Shown here in pieces: positions 26,004 through 33,431 of a stretch of DNA of 33,431 bases. The DNA is from Anderseniella sp051010195 (GTDB lineage Bacteria > Pseudomonadota > Alphaproteobacteria > Rhizobiales > Aestuariivirgaceae): assembly GCA_051010195.1 (NCBI GenBank), contig JBPCVV010000014.1, positions 1 through 33,431 on the forward strand, given 5' to 3'. The translations under genes were made by a program, and so were the position numbers. Every line of letters begins with the position of its first letter. Position 1 is the stretch's first letter. The notes below the pieces were generated by a model. That model was given only the letters and a program-made list of their open reading frames with translations. It was not told where the DNA came from and made no database searches.

Positions 26004-27136
26004 CCCACCGTCCGCCCAAACAAACCTACACCGATGCCGAGTGGTTCGAACACGAAAAGAAAACACTTTTTGCAAACGCGTGGACTTTTGTCGGAACTGT
26101 TCACGATTTCAGGCGGGCGGGAGACTACCGCACTGCGGCATGCGGAAATGCTCCTGTCTCAATTGTCCTGGATAAACGCGGAACTCTAAGGGCTTTCCAT
26201 AATGTATGCCGGCATCGTGGCGCAGAACTTTTAGACGGAGCAAACGGAAATTGTGGCGGGACAATTGTGTGTCCTTATCATCGTTGGACCTACGCCCATG
26301 ACGGTTCGCTTCGCGGCATTCCCAACAAAAACGAGTGCTTTCCGGACCTGGACCGCTCGGAACTTGGACTGTCTCTTGCTTCCGTTGGTGTCTTCAAGGA
26401 TCTGGTCTTTGCCAACCCTGATGCGACCGCTGATTTCGACTCATGGATTGCGCCCCTGAAAGGAAAGGATTGGCCGCATGATCTGGCTGCTGCGGACATC
26501 AGAGAAGCCTCACCGCTGACCTACGAGTTGAAATGCGATTGGAAGGTCTTTGTCGAAAACGCGATTGACGGTTACCACCTTGCCTACCTTCATGAAAATA
26601 CGCTCGGCGGTCCATTGCCCGGCCTGAATGAATGGGAGCAGGCAGGCGACCACATGATCTGGTATGCCACCGAAGAAGGTGTACGCCACCGGCTGCCCAT
26701 GAAATTGAGAAAAGAGGCAGGAAACGTCGGTATCATAGAAAAGGCGTCCAGGCCTGGCTATGGCGGTGTCTACTACCTGTTCCCGGCCACGATTATTATC
26801 CCGACACCCTATGGCATCTCCATCTCGGCACTCCAACCCACTGCCGCAGGATGTTGCCGCATGACGGTTCGCCATTGGGTGGGACCGTGGCAGTCGATAG
26901 ATGAGCGCGAGCACATCCCGGGATACGACCAATCGACGGGAGTTATCTCGTCAGACAACTGGAAAATTCACCCGCTGGAAACCGGGGACTTTCAGACAGA
27001 AGACGTATGGATTTGCGAAAAAGTTCAACGCGGACTGGAATCACCAGCCTATGTCCATGGCCCGTTGTCTGCCGGCCCTGGCGCGGAAGATGCCATCAGT
27101 TGGTTTCACGCAGCTCTAAGCAAGCACGTTACCTGA
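26000..27136 (+). CDS. Rieske non-heme iron oxygenase, alpha subunit
   Basis: The 378-residue product has an N-terminal Rieske [2Fe-2S] domain with Cys70-x-His72 and Cys91-x2-His94 (VCRHRGAELLDG, VCPYHRWTY). The C-terminal catalytic domain has NAIDGYHLAYLH: bridging Asp190 and iron ligands His193 and His198. Asp335 in TEDVWICEKVQRGL is the likely third ligand. It belongs to the ring-hydroxylating oxygenase alpha family, on the branch near carnitine/choline-type and other non-aromatic oxygenases, though that branch uses Glu where this has Asp190. It needs an electron-donating reductase, and none is encoded in the window. ATGA overlap couples it to the TetR gene. The substrate cannot be read from the sequence; its neighbour suggests a lipid-like or amphipathic compound. 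Confidence 0.92.
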   Translation: MTHRPPKQTYTDAEWFEHEKKTLFANAWTFVGTVHDFRRAGDYRTAACGNAPVSIVLDKRGTLRAFHNVCRHRGAELLDGANGNCGGTIVCPYHRWTYAHDGSLRGIPNKNECFPDLDRSELGLSLASVGVFKDLVFANPDATADFDSWIAPLKGKDWPHDLAAADIREASPLTYELKCDWKVFVENAIDGYHLAYLHENTLGGPLPGLNEWEQAGDHMIWYATEEGVRHRLPMKLRKEAGNVGIIEKASRPGYGGVYYLFPATIIIPTPYGISISALQPTAAGCCRMTVRHWVGPWQSIDEREHIPGYDQSTGVISSDNWKIHPLETGDFQTEDVWICEKVQRGLESPAYVHGPLSAGPGAEDAISWFHAALSKHVT

Positions 27137-27181
27137 CGAATGCCGGCATGGCTGCTGTTGCGGCGAGCGGCAAAAGCCGAC

Positions 27182-27319
27182 TCACACGCCGGCCAGGCTT
27201 CCGCCAATGACTGCAAGCGTCGTAACGATGGCCGCTGACATGCCGAGGGCCAGAACCGTGTAGTCCCGCATTACCGGACGACGATCGTCTTGCATTGTAG
27301 CTGGTTTTGAATTGTACAT
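27182..27319 (-). CDS. Small putative membrane protein, 45 residues
   Basis: An ATG at 27319 opens a 45-codon frame with a polar N-terminus (MYNSKPATMQDDRRPVMRDY) and one hydrophobic segment (about 21-45) rich in Ala, Gly and Val, ending in TGA at 27182. This is the layout of a single-pass membrane micro-protein. Possible ribosome binding is weak (GGGGTAG about 9 nt upstream). It is on the same strand as mutT, about 100 bp downstream of it, and convergent with the Rieske gene. I recognise no family, and without conservation data it could be chance. Confidence 0.45.
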   Translation of the reverse strand: MYNSKPATMQDDRRPVMRDYTVLALGMSAAIVTTLAVIGGSLAGV

Positions 27320-27420
27320 TTGACTTACTACCCCGTTACTCACTGTACTCACCACGTTTGCCCGCCTTGTCGGCGGATCGGTCGCGTTGGAACATTAACG
27401 GGCTGCTGCCGGTGCCCTTG

Positions 27421-27828
27421 TCAGAGCAGGTCGATCAAATGAGCAATCAGCGGCTCATCTGCCGGCGGCATGGGAAACTCGCGTAACCTGTTTGGCCTGA
27501 CCCAGCGAATATCGCTGTGTTCACGTTTTTTGACCTCGCCATTCCACCTGCGGCATACATAAACCGGCATGAGCAGGTGGAAATCATCATAGGCGTGGCT
27601 GGCAAACGTCACTGGTGCCAGACAGGCTTGCGTCACATCGATACCCAACTCTTCCTTCAACTCGCGTATCAGCGCGACTTCAGGTTGTTCTCCGGGTTCG
27701 ACCTTGCCACCGGGAAACTCCCATAGTCCGGCAAGTGTCTTGCCCTGAGGGCGCTGGGCAATCAGGACTCTACCGTCCGGATCAACCAGTGCGCAGGCGA
27801 CGACGAGAACGAGCTTCTTTCCGTTCAT
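27421..27828 (-). CDS. mutT: MutT-type Nudix hydrolase (8-oxo-dGTP diphosphatase)
   Basis: The 135-residue product is a compact Nudix protein with box GGKVEPGEQPEVALIRELKE followed by ELGI, preceded by the MutT stretch QRPQGKTLAGLWEFPGGK. MutT hydrolyses 8-oxo-dGTP and prevents oxidative A:T to C:G changes. Length is typical (129 in E. coli). ATG 27828 is used. It lies 112 bp downstream of argJ on the same strand, the common rhizobial order secA / PPIase / argJ / mutT. Confidence 0.92.
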   Translation of the reverse strand: MNGKKLVLVVACALVDPDGRVLIAQRPQGKTLAGLWEFPGGKVEPGEQPEVALIRELKEELGIDVTQACLAPVTFASHAYDDFHLLMPVYVCRRWNGEVKKREHSDIRWVRPNRLREFPMPPADEPLIAHLIDLL

Positions 27829-27940
27829 GTCCGGGAACCACCTTGGCGGATAAGGGTTAACAGGGTTGTTTGGATTTTAGGTTTTGAAGGGTCGTAAACA
27901 CCCTTTGTCTCGGCACGGTTACCAAATTGCAACCGGCGCT

Positions 27941-29185
27941 TCAGCTTCTATACGATCCGTTAATATCAATGTAGCCATGGGTCAGATCGCAGGTCCACAC
28001 GGTCGCTTTACCCTTGCCGACACCGACGTCGACCGAAATGTCTATTTGCTGCCCCTTCATGTGCGGCACCAGCTTGTCCTCGTCATACCCGGGATGAACA
28101 CTGCCCCTGGATGCAACCACCATACCACCGATGCGGATTTTCAGTTTGTCGCGGTCAGCCTTTTCGCCTGATTTGCCGACCGCCATGACAATCCGCCCCC
28201 AATTGGCATCTTCTCCGGCGATCGCGGTTTTCACCAGCGGTGAATTGGCAACCGCGAGGCCAATGCGCCGCGCCGCAGCGTCGCTTTCAGCACCTGTCAC
28301 TGTTATCGCCACAAACTTACTGGCACCTTCACCGTCCCGCACCGTTTGGTGCGCCAGATCCTGCAGCACCTTGTCGAGACCGGTTCTGAATGATTTCAGA
28401 ACGGCGTCATCGATATTGCGAATGCCCTTTGGCGCACTTCCGGACTTGCCTGTGGCACATAGCAAAAGTGTGTCTGATGTGGACGTGTCACCATCAACGG
28501 TAATCGAGTTGAAACTGCGGTCCACCGCATCCGACAGCATTTTCTGCATCAGCCCGCGCGGCAGACCGGCGTCGGTGAAAACGAAGCACAGCATGGTCGC
28601 CATGTCCGGCGCGATCATGCCGGATCCCTTGGCAATGCCGTTGATGGTAACCGTCTTGCCGCCCAGCCTGGCGGTGGAGCTTGCCAGTTTCGGAAACGTA
28701 TCCGTGGTCATGATGGCCCGTGCAGCCGCCATCCACGCATCGCCAGCTGCAGCATCATTCAGCCCTGCAAGTCTTGACGTGATCGGTGCTGGATCAAGCG
28801 GCTCGCCAATTACACCCGTTGAAGCGAGAAAAACCTCGGAAGTATCACAGCCGACAATCTTGCAAGCCTTGTTACATGTTTTTTCGACCGTCCGCTGACC
28901 GGCCCTGCCGGTAAAGGCGTTGGCATTGCTGGCATTGACCACAATGGCGCGCACCCTGCCATTCTTCAGATTGGCACGGCACAGATCGACCGGTGCAGAA
29001 CATGTCTTTGAGTTGGTCAAAACCCCGGCGATGGTCGAGCCTTTGTCCAGCACGCATAACAGCAGGTCATCCCTGCCTTTGTATTTGACCCCTGTCGCTG
29101 CAGTGGCCAGACGCACGCCGTCAATTGACGGCAAATCGGCAAACCGTTTCGGAGCAAGTGGCGAGCGGGGCAATGCTTTGGCCAT
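27941..29185 (-). CDS. argJ: Bifunctional ornithine acetyltransferase / N-acetylglutamate synthase
   Basis: ArgJ transfers the acetyl group from N-acetylornithine to glutamate, recycling it in arginine synthesis. The 414-residue precursor cleaves itself between Ala196 and Thr197 in KGSGMIAPDMATMLCF, where Thr197 becomes the N-terminal nucleophile of the beta chain. The oxyanion stretch ASTGVIGEPL (121-130) and the C-terminal HPGYDEDKLVPHMKG ... DINGSYRS are present. ATG 29185 is chosen for the AGGAT at suitable spacing; in-frame ATG codons at 29212 and 29221 would add 9-12 residues. A terminator lies upstream, so argJ has its own promoter. Confidence 0.94.
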   Translation of the reverse strand: MAKALPRSPLAPKRFADLPSIDGVRLATAATGVKYKGRDDLLLCVLDKGSTIAGVLTNSKTCSAPVDLCRANLKNGRVRAIVVNASNANAFTGRAGQRTVEKTCNKACKIVGCDTSEVFLASTGVIGEPLDPAPITSRLAGLNDAAAGDAWMAAARAIMTTDTFPKLASSTARLGGKTVTINGIAKGSGMIAPDMATMLCFVFTDAGLPRGLMQKMLSDAVDRSFNSITVDGDTSTSDTLLLCATGKSGSAPKGIRNIDDAVLKSFRTGLDKVLQDLAHQTVRDGEGASKFVAITVTGAESDAAARRIGLAVANSPLVKTAIAGEDANWGRIVMAVGKSGEKADRDKLKIRIGGMVVASRGSVHPGYDEDKLVPHMKGQQIDISVDVGVGKGKATVWTCDLTHGYIDINGSYRS

Positions 29186-29270
29186 GGCTGGGTATCCTGT
29201 GAAAGCACTCATCAGACGCAAATGGATTAGGTAAACTGGTTAAACCGGCATTCTGCGGGTGGCAACATGC

Positions 29271-29306
29271 AAAACGTCCGCAAAACCTTTTGTGGTCTTG
29301 CGGACG
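29271..29306 (-). terminator. Rho-independent terminator of the PPIase gene
   Basis: A 13-bp stem with one mismatch (CGTCCGCAAaACC at 29275-29287 with GGTCTTGCGGACG at 29294-29306) closes a 6-nt loop. On the minus strand it is followed by TTTT (complement of 29271-29274). It lies 30 bp beyond the PPIase stop. Confidence 0.85.
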
Positions 29307-29335
29307 CAAATCTCGTAACCGTGCAGGTTCGATAC

Positions 29336-30280
29336 CTATTGGGCGTCACTCTTGTTGGATTTTCCGCCTGTCGTCTGCGACGCGGCACCGCCGGTAGTCC
29401 GGGGCACCTGACCGGAGGACTCAAGTGCCTGGCGTTTCTTTTCTGCTTCTGCCTGAAGGCGCTTCAGGTCCGGATCCAGGATCTCGATTTCACCCACAGC
29501 GCGCAATTCCAAAATCTTGTCCTGAACCGCCTTGCGCATCAGCACCAGCCGTATCGGATTCTTGACTTGCTCAAACGGCTGCGCACCGCCTTCCTGAACG
29601 TCTTCCAGCTTGATGATGTGCCAGCCGAAGTCGGTCTTGACCGGTGGTGAAACCTCACCCTTTTTCAGCGCAAATACCGCCTTGGAAAAGGCCGGCACCA
29701 TTTCGGCTGCGGTGAAGAAACCCAAGTCACCGCCATAGTCCCGGGACCCATCCAGCGAGACCTGTTTTGCGACTTCTTCAAATCGCTCACCTTTCTCCAG
29801 GCGGGCCATGGCATTTTTCGCATCTTCTTCAGAATTGACCAGGATGTGACGCGCACGCGCACGCTTCTCGGTCGTCACCTTGGCCGCTTCTTTTTTGTAA
29901 GCTGCTTTCACGTCATCTTCTGAGACTGAGGTCGCGAGATTGTCCGTGAAATAGGCATCGCGCAGCGCCTTGGCCTGATAGAATTTCAGCCGCTTGGTGT
30001 ATTCTTCCGTGTCAATCGTCTTCGCCTTCACCGCTTCCTGTGCAAGCAGGTGACGCTCAATCAGGTATTCAACGACAAACGCAAACCTGAAGTTTGCCGG
30101 AACTTTCTCCAGCTGTGGCCGCAGGTCGTCAGATGCAAGCGCGATTTCCTTCGTCGTTATATTGTAGCCATTGACCTTGGCTACGACTTTGTCAGCTTCC
30201 TGAGCACCGGCGGCCGTCGCGCCTGCTGCAAATGCAGCGGTCACCAATGCCACAACCAGCTTCAAACAATACGTTCTCAT
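29336..30280 (-). CDS. Periplasmic parvulin-type peptidyl-prolyl isomerase
   Basis: The 314-residue product has a signal peptide (LKLVVALVTAAFAAGATA, cleavage near AGA-Q27), a SurA/PrsA-like N-terminal helical region (about 30-135), and a PpiC rotamase domain (about 140-230: RARHILVNSEEDAKNAMARL, YGGDLGFFTAAEMVPAF, VKTDFGWHIIKLED). The tail is Gln/Gly/Ser-rich. It would assist folding of exported proteins. ATG 30280 is used, preceded by AGAGG; the frame also has a TTG at 30289. It is divergent from secA, which fits a shared export theme. A terminator follows the gene. Confidence 0.93.
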   Translation of the reverse strand: MRTYCLKLVVALVTAAFAAGATAAGAQEADKVVAKVNGYNITTKEIALASDDLRPQLEKVPANFRFAFVVEYLIERHLLAQEAVKAKTIDTEEYTKRLKFYQAKALRDAYFTDNLATSVSEDDVKAAYKKEAAKVTTEKRARARHILVNSEEDAKNAMARLEKGERFEEVAKQVSLDGSRDYGGDLGFFTAAEMVPAFSKAVFALKKGEVSPPVKTDFGWHIIKLEDVQEGGAQPFEQVKNPIRLVLMRKAVQDKILELRAVGEIEILDPDLKRLQAEAEKKRQALESSGQVPRTTGGAASQTTGGKSNKSDAQ

Positions 30281-30792
30281 ATTACCCAACCAACCTCTTG
30301 GCCTGCTTGCTGCCGTGCCGGCAGGAACAGGATCGTCATAAAATCCAGATCAAATTTCCCTGATCATATCAGGTCAATGCTCGCCAATTCGGGCGACATT
30401 AAGCCAACTCGACATGACCTCATTAGGTCTCGCAGACGAAAAACGCCATCGATGCGCTGCACAATGCGTACATTCTATGTGATATTCAAGGGTGCAGTGG
30501 CTCCGTGAACAGCCTGAGCATTTCTTGTTCAAGCCTCGTTTTTCGCCTTGAAACAGCCGCTTATCCACACTATTTGCCGCTGACACAACCCCTGATGCCG
30601 TTTAACCACGTGTTTGCATACCAAAATTTTCTCGCACGCGTTACCCAATTGCCACACCTGTTGCGGCGTACAGACAAGTTGATTAAACATTACGGCATGG
30701 TTCTCGCCTGACAATGGCTACGCAAAAAACACGGTCGAGAAGCCGAAAACGGCTTTCAGCGGTCTAACAAGACGCAATTCTAAGGACACCAA
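30281..30792. other. Long intergenic region between the PPIase gene and secA
   Basis: This 512-bp stretch is unusually long for this compact window. It holds two hairpins, CTGCCG-tgc-CGGCAG (30310-30324) and AAGCCG-aaaa-CGGCTT (30740-30755). The second lies 37 bp before secA and has no T-run. No convincing promoter hexamers were found. A GTG-initiated 68-codon frame (30505-30711) has no signal-peptide or arrest-motif character. Confidence 0.5.
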
Positions 30793-33431
30793 ATGTTCGG
30801 ACTGGGTTCAATAGCTTCCAAGGTTTTTGGCAGCTCAAACGACCGTAAGGTCAAAAAATATCAGAGCCGCGTAGACGCAATCAACGCGCTTGAGCCCGAG
30901 CTCGCCACCCTCAGCGATGATGAGCTTCGTGCGCGTACTGAAACCTTCCGGCAGCAGTTTGCCGACGGCACTTCTCTGGATGATCTGCTGGTTCCCGCCT
31001 TCGCCACGGTGCGCGAGGCATCAAAGCGTGCGCTTGGTCTGCGTCACTTTGACGTGCAGCTGATCGGCGGCATGGTGCTGAACGACAATTCGATTGCCGA
31101 AATGAAAACCGGTGAGGGCAAGACGCTGGTAGCCACGCTGCCGGTCTATCTCAACGCCATTTCGCGCAAGGCAGTGCATGTCGTCACCGTCAACGACTAC
31201 CTGGCTCAGCGCGATGCCGCATGGATGGGCAAGGTGTACGAATTTCTCGGCCTTCGCGTCGGCGTCATTGTCCACGGCCTGGAAAGTGATGAACGCCGTG
31301 ACCAGTATGCCTGCGATGTGACATATGCCACCAACAATGAACTGGGTTTCGACTATCTTCGCGACAATATGAACCACTCCGTTGAAGACATGGTACAGCG
31401 CGGTCACTATTATTCGATCGTCGATGAAGTCGACTCCATCCTGATCGACGAAGCACGCACGCCATTGATTATCTCGGGCGCTCTGGAAGACCGCTCCGAA
31501 CTGTATAACGATATCGACGCCATCATCCCGCAATTGGTCGAGGAAGATTACGAGATCGACGAAAAGACCAAGACGGTGACCCTGACGGAAACCGGCAACG
31601 AGCACATCGAACAGTTGCTGCAGGAATCCGGGCTCATGAGCGAAGGATCGCTGTACGACGTGGAAAACGTGGCCCTGGTCCATCACGTCAATCAGTCGCT
31701 ACGCGCCCACAAGGTTTTCCTCAAGGACCGCGACTATATCGTCAAGGATGACGAAGTGATAATCATCGACGAATTTACCGGGCGGATGATGCCGGGCCGG
31801 CGCTATTCCGAAGGCCAGCATCAGGCGATCGAGGCCAAGGAACATGTTCGCATCCAGCCGGAAAACCAGACACTGGCCTCGATAACCTTCCAGAACTATT
31901 TCCGCCTGTATGAAAAATTGGCCGGCATGACCGGCACCGCAGCCACTGAAGCAGACGAGTTTCTCGACATTTACAAGCTCGACGTGGTCGAGGTACCGAC
32001 CAATGTTGCAGTCCAGCGTGTCGATGAGGACGACGAAGTATATCGTAGCGTCCGGGAAAAATTCGATGCCATCGTTGTGGCCGTCAAGGATGCCCGTGAA
32101 CGCGGCCAGCCGGTGCTGGTCGGCACGACGTCCATCGACAAGTCGGAGTACCTGTCCCAGCATCTCAACGAGCTCGGCATTCCGCACAATGTGCTGAATG
32201 CGCGCTACCATGAACAGGAAGCCCAGATCATCTCACAGGCCGGTGTGCCGGGTGCCGTGACCATTGCCACCAACATGGCCGGACGCGGTACCGACATTCA
32301 GCTCGGCGGCAATGCCGAAATGCGTATCGACAATGAGCTTGGCGATATGCGCGAAGGCAAAAAGCGCGATACGGCCATCGAAAAGATCAACGCCGAAATT
32401 GCTGAACACAAGAAGACAGCGCTTGATGCGGGCGGATTGTTTGTCATCGCTACCGAACGCCATGAAAGCCGCCGCATCGACAATCAGCTCCGTGGCCGTT
32501 CCGGCCGCCAGGGCGACCCGGGACGGTCGCGTTTCTACCTGTCGCTGGAAGACGACCTGATGCGCATTTTCGGTTCTGAACGCATGGACTCCATGCTGCA
32601 GAAGCTCGGGCTCGAGGAAGGCGAGGCTATCGTCCATCCCTGGATCAACAAGGCCCTGGAAAAGGCCCAGCAGAAAGTCGAGGCCCGCAACTTTGACGCC
32701 CGCAAGAACGTCCTGAAATTCGACGATGTGTTGAACGACCAGCGCAAGGTGATTTTTGAACAGCGCATCGAGATCATGAACGGCAAGGAGATTTCCGGCA
32801 CGGTGGACGACATGCGCCATGAGGTCGTGGATACAACCGTTGTGGAATTCATCCCGCCAAGCGCCTATCCGGAACAGTGGCGCTCGACCGAACTGCGCGA
32901 AAAACTGCGCGACGTGGTTGCAATCGATTTCCCGATCGAAGACTGGGCTGACGAAGAAGGTATTGCGGACGAAGAAATCCGTGAACGGGTAACCGAAGCC
33001 GCCGACAAGCTCTATGCCGAAAAGCGCGAAAAGTACGGCACTGAAATCATGGAGTACATTGAAAAGGAAGTGCTGCTGCGCTCGTTGGACCAGTTGTGGC
33101 GCGAACACATCATTACCCTGGAGCATCTGCGCCAGGCGGTCCAGTTGCGCGGCTATGGCCAGCGCGATCCGCTAAATGAATACAAGACCGAAGGCTTTAC
33201 GCTGTTTGAACAGATGATCGTGCGTTTGCGTGCGGTTGTAACCGGACAGCTTCTCAGGGTTGAAGTCTCACAGAACGGTGCTGACGAAATGTTCCCCGAT
33301 GACGAGGAACTGCCAGACATGTTCATCGAGGATTTCGACGAGCACGGCAATGAACTGCCGCCCGGCACGGTTCTGTCCGCAGCGGTATCTCCGCCACCTG
33401 ACCAGCCGGAAGGCTTCGATGCGGAAAATCC
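30793..33431 (+). CDS. secA: Preprotein translocase ATPase SecA (3' end outside window)
   Basis: SecA drives Sec-dependent export. About 879 codons are present and the frame is still open at the edge; the C-terminal zinc-binding tail is not included. Visible parts are Walker A MKTGEGKT (104-111), the DEVD box (211-214) followed by SILIDEARTPLIISG, the preprotein cross-linking region, AGMTGTAATEADEF, NMAGRGTDIQLGGN, and the helical scaffold and wing domains up to a Glu/Asp-rich linker. ATG 30793 follows AAGGACACCA, a good ribosome binding site. It is divergent from the parvulin gene. Confidence 0.97.
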   Translation, partial: MFGLGSIASKVFGSSNDRKVKKYQSRVDAINALEPELATLSDDELRARTETFRQQFADGTSLDDLLVPAFATVREASKRALGLRHFDVQLIGGMVLNDNSIAEMKTGEGKTLVATLPVYLNAISRKAVHVVTVNDYLAQRDAAWMGKVYEFLGLRVGVIVHGLESDERRDQYACDVTYATNNELGFDYLRDNMNHSVEDMVQRGHYYSIVDEVDSILIDEARTPLIISGALEDRSELYNDIDAIIPQLVEEDYEIDEKTKTVTLTETGNEHIEQLLQESGLMSEGSLYDVENVALVHHVNQSLRAHKVFLKDRDYIVKDDEVIIIDEFTGRMMPGRRYSEGQHQAIEAKEHVRIQPENQTLASITFQNYFRLYEKLAGMTGTAATEADEFLDIYKLDVVEVPTNVAVQRVDEDDEVYRSVREKFDAIVVAVKDARERGQPVLVGTTSIDKSEYLSQHLNELGIPHNVLNARYHEQEAQIISQAGVPGAVTIATNMAGRGTDIQLGGNAEMRIDNELGDMREGKKRDTAIEKINAEIAEHKKTALDAGGLFVIATERHESRRIDNQLRGRSGRQGDPGRSRFYLSLEDDLMRIFGSERMDSMLQKLGLEEGEAIVHPWINKALEKAQQKVEARNFDARKNVLKFDDVLNDQRKVIFEQRIEIMNGKEISGTVDDMRHEVVDTTVVEFIPPSAYPEQWRSTELREKLRDVVAIDFPIEDWADEEGIADEEIRERVTEAADKLYAEKREKYGTEIMEYIEKEVLLRSLDQLWREHIITLEHLRQAVQLRGYGQRDPLNEYKTEGFTLFEQMIVRLRAVVTGQLLRVEVSQNGADEMFPDDEELPDMFIEDFDEHGNELPPGTVLSAAVSPPPDQPEGFDAEN

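Noticed and set aside
27886..27905. AAGGGT ... ACCCTT hairpin after argJ, considered as a terminator
   Set aside because: Only a 6-bp stem and no T-run on either strand.
30505..30711. 68-codon GTG-initiated frame upstream of secA, considered as a SecM-like arrest peptide
   Set aside because: It has no signal peptide, no known arrest motif such as RAPP or RAGP, and no good ribosome binding site.

Overview
The window looks like a chromosomal segment of an alphaproteobacterium, most likely of the order Hyphomicrobiales (Rhizobiales). This rests on the 5' half of a 16S rRNA gene at the left edge, an alphaproteobacterial-type heat-shock (RpoH) promoter in front of clpB, and a gene order (ubiG / lysC-ptsP-...-prfA-prmC-DUF4167 / clpB, and secA / PPIase / argJ / mutT ... 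comF-grxC-nit-DUF1178) that I know from that group. No genus can be named from the sequence alone.

Layout. 1-1.1 kb: 16S rRNA 5' part (minus strand) with its leader, boxA and promoter. 1.3-3.5 kb: a cysteine-rich winged-helix regulator of SufR type, translationally coupled to an MFS transporter. 3.8-7.2 kb: an M23 murein endopeptidase, convergent with a CoA-pyrophosphatase-like Nudix gene plus a DegP-like protease. 7.2-11.9 kb: clpB with a strong terminator and an RpoH promoter, a divergent MOSC protein, a REP-like element and DUF4167. 12.2-20.3 kb: prmC, prfA, a RodZ-like protein, ptsP and lysC on the minus strand, with ubiG divergent. 20.3-24.0 kb: a 271-bp MITE-like element, then DUF1178, nitrilase-family, grxC and comF genes on the minus strand and a divergent NDUFAF5/BioC-like methyltransferase. 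24.0-27.3 kb: an accessory block with a LysR remnant, a sterol-desaturase-family membrane hydroxylase, a divergent TetR regulator, a Rieske oxygenase coupled to the regulator, and a 45-residue membrane micro-ORF. 27.4-33.4 kb: mutT, argJ, a parvulin-type isomerase with a clear terminator, and secA, cut by the right edge.

Most genes are housekeeping: translation termination (prfA, prmC), protein folding and export (clpB, parvulin, secA), aspartate and arginine pathways (lysC, argJ), quinone synthesis (ubiG), nitrogen PTS signalling (ptsP), and envelope work (M23, DegP-like, RodZ-like).

Two things stand out. The first is the TetR / membrane hydroxylase / Rieske oxygenase module, which looks inserted into an otherwise conserved gene block. 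Its two iron oxygenases probably share a regulator, through a pair of near-identical operator-like repeats that contain face-to-face promoters. The second is the MITE-like element: its terminus supplies the stop codon of the DUF1178 gene, and an isolated copy of the same terminus supplies the stop codon of ptsP.
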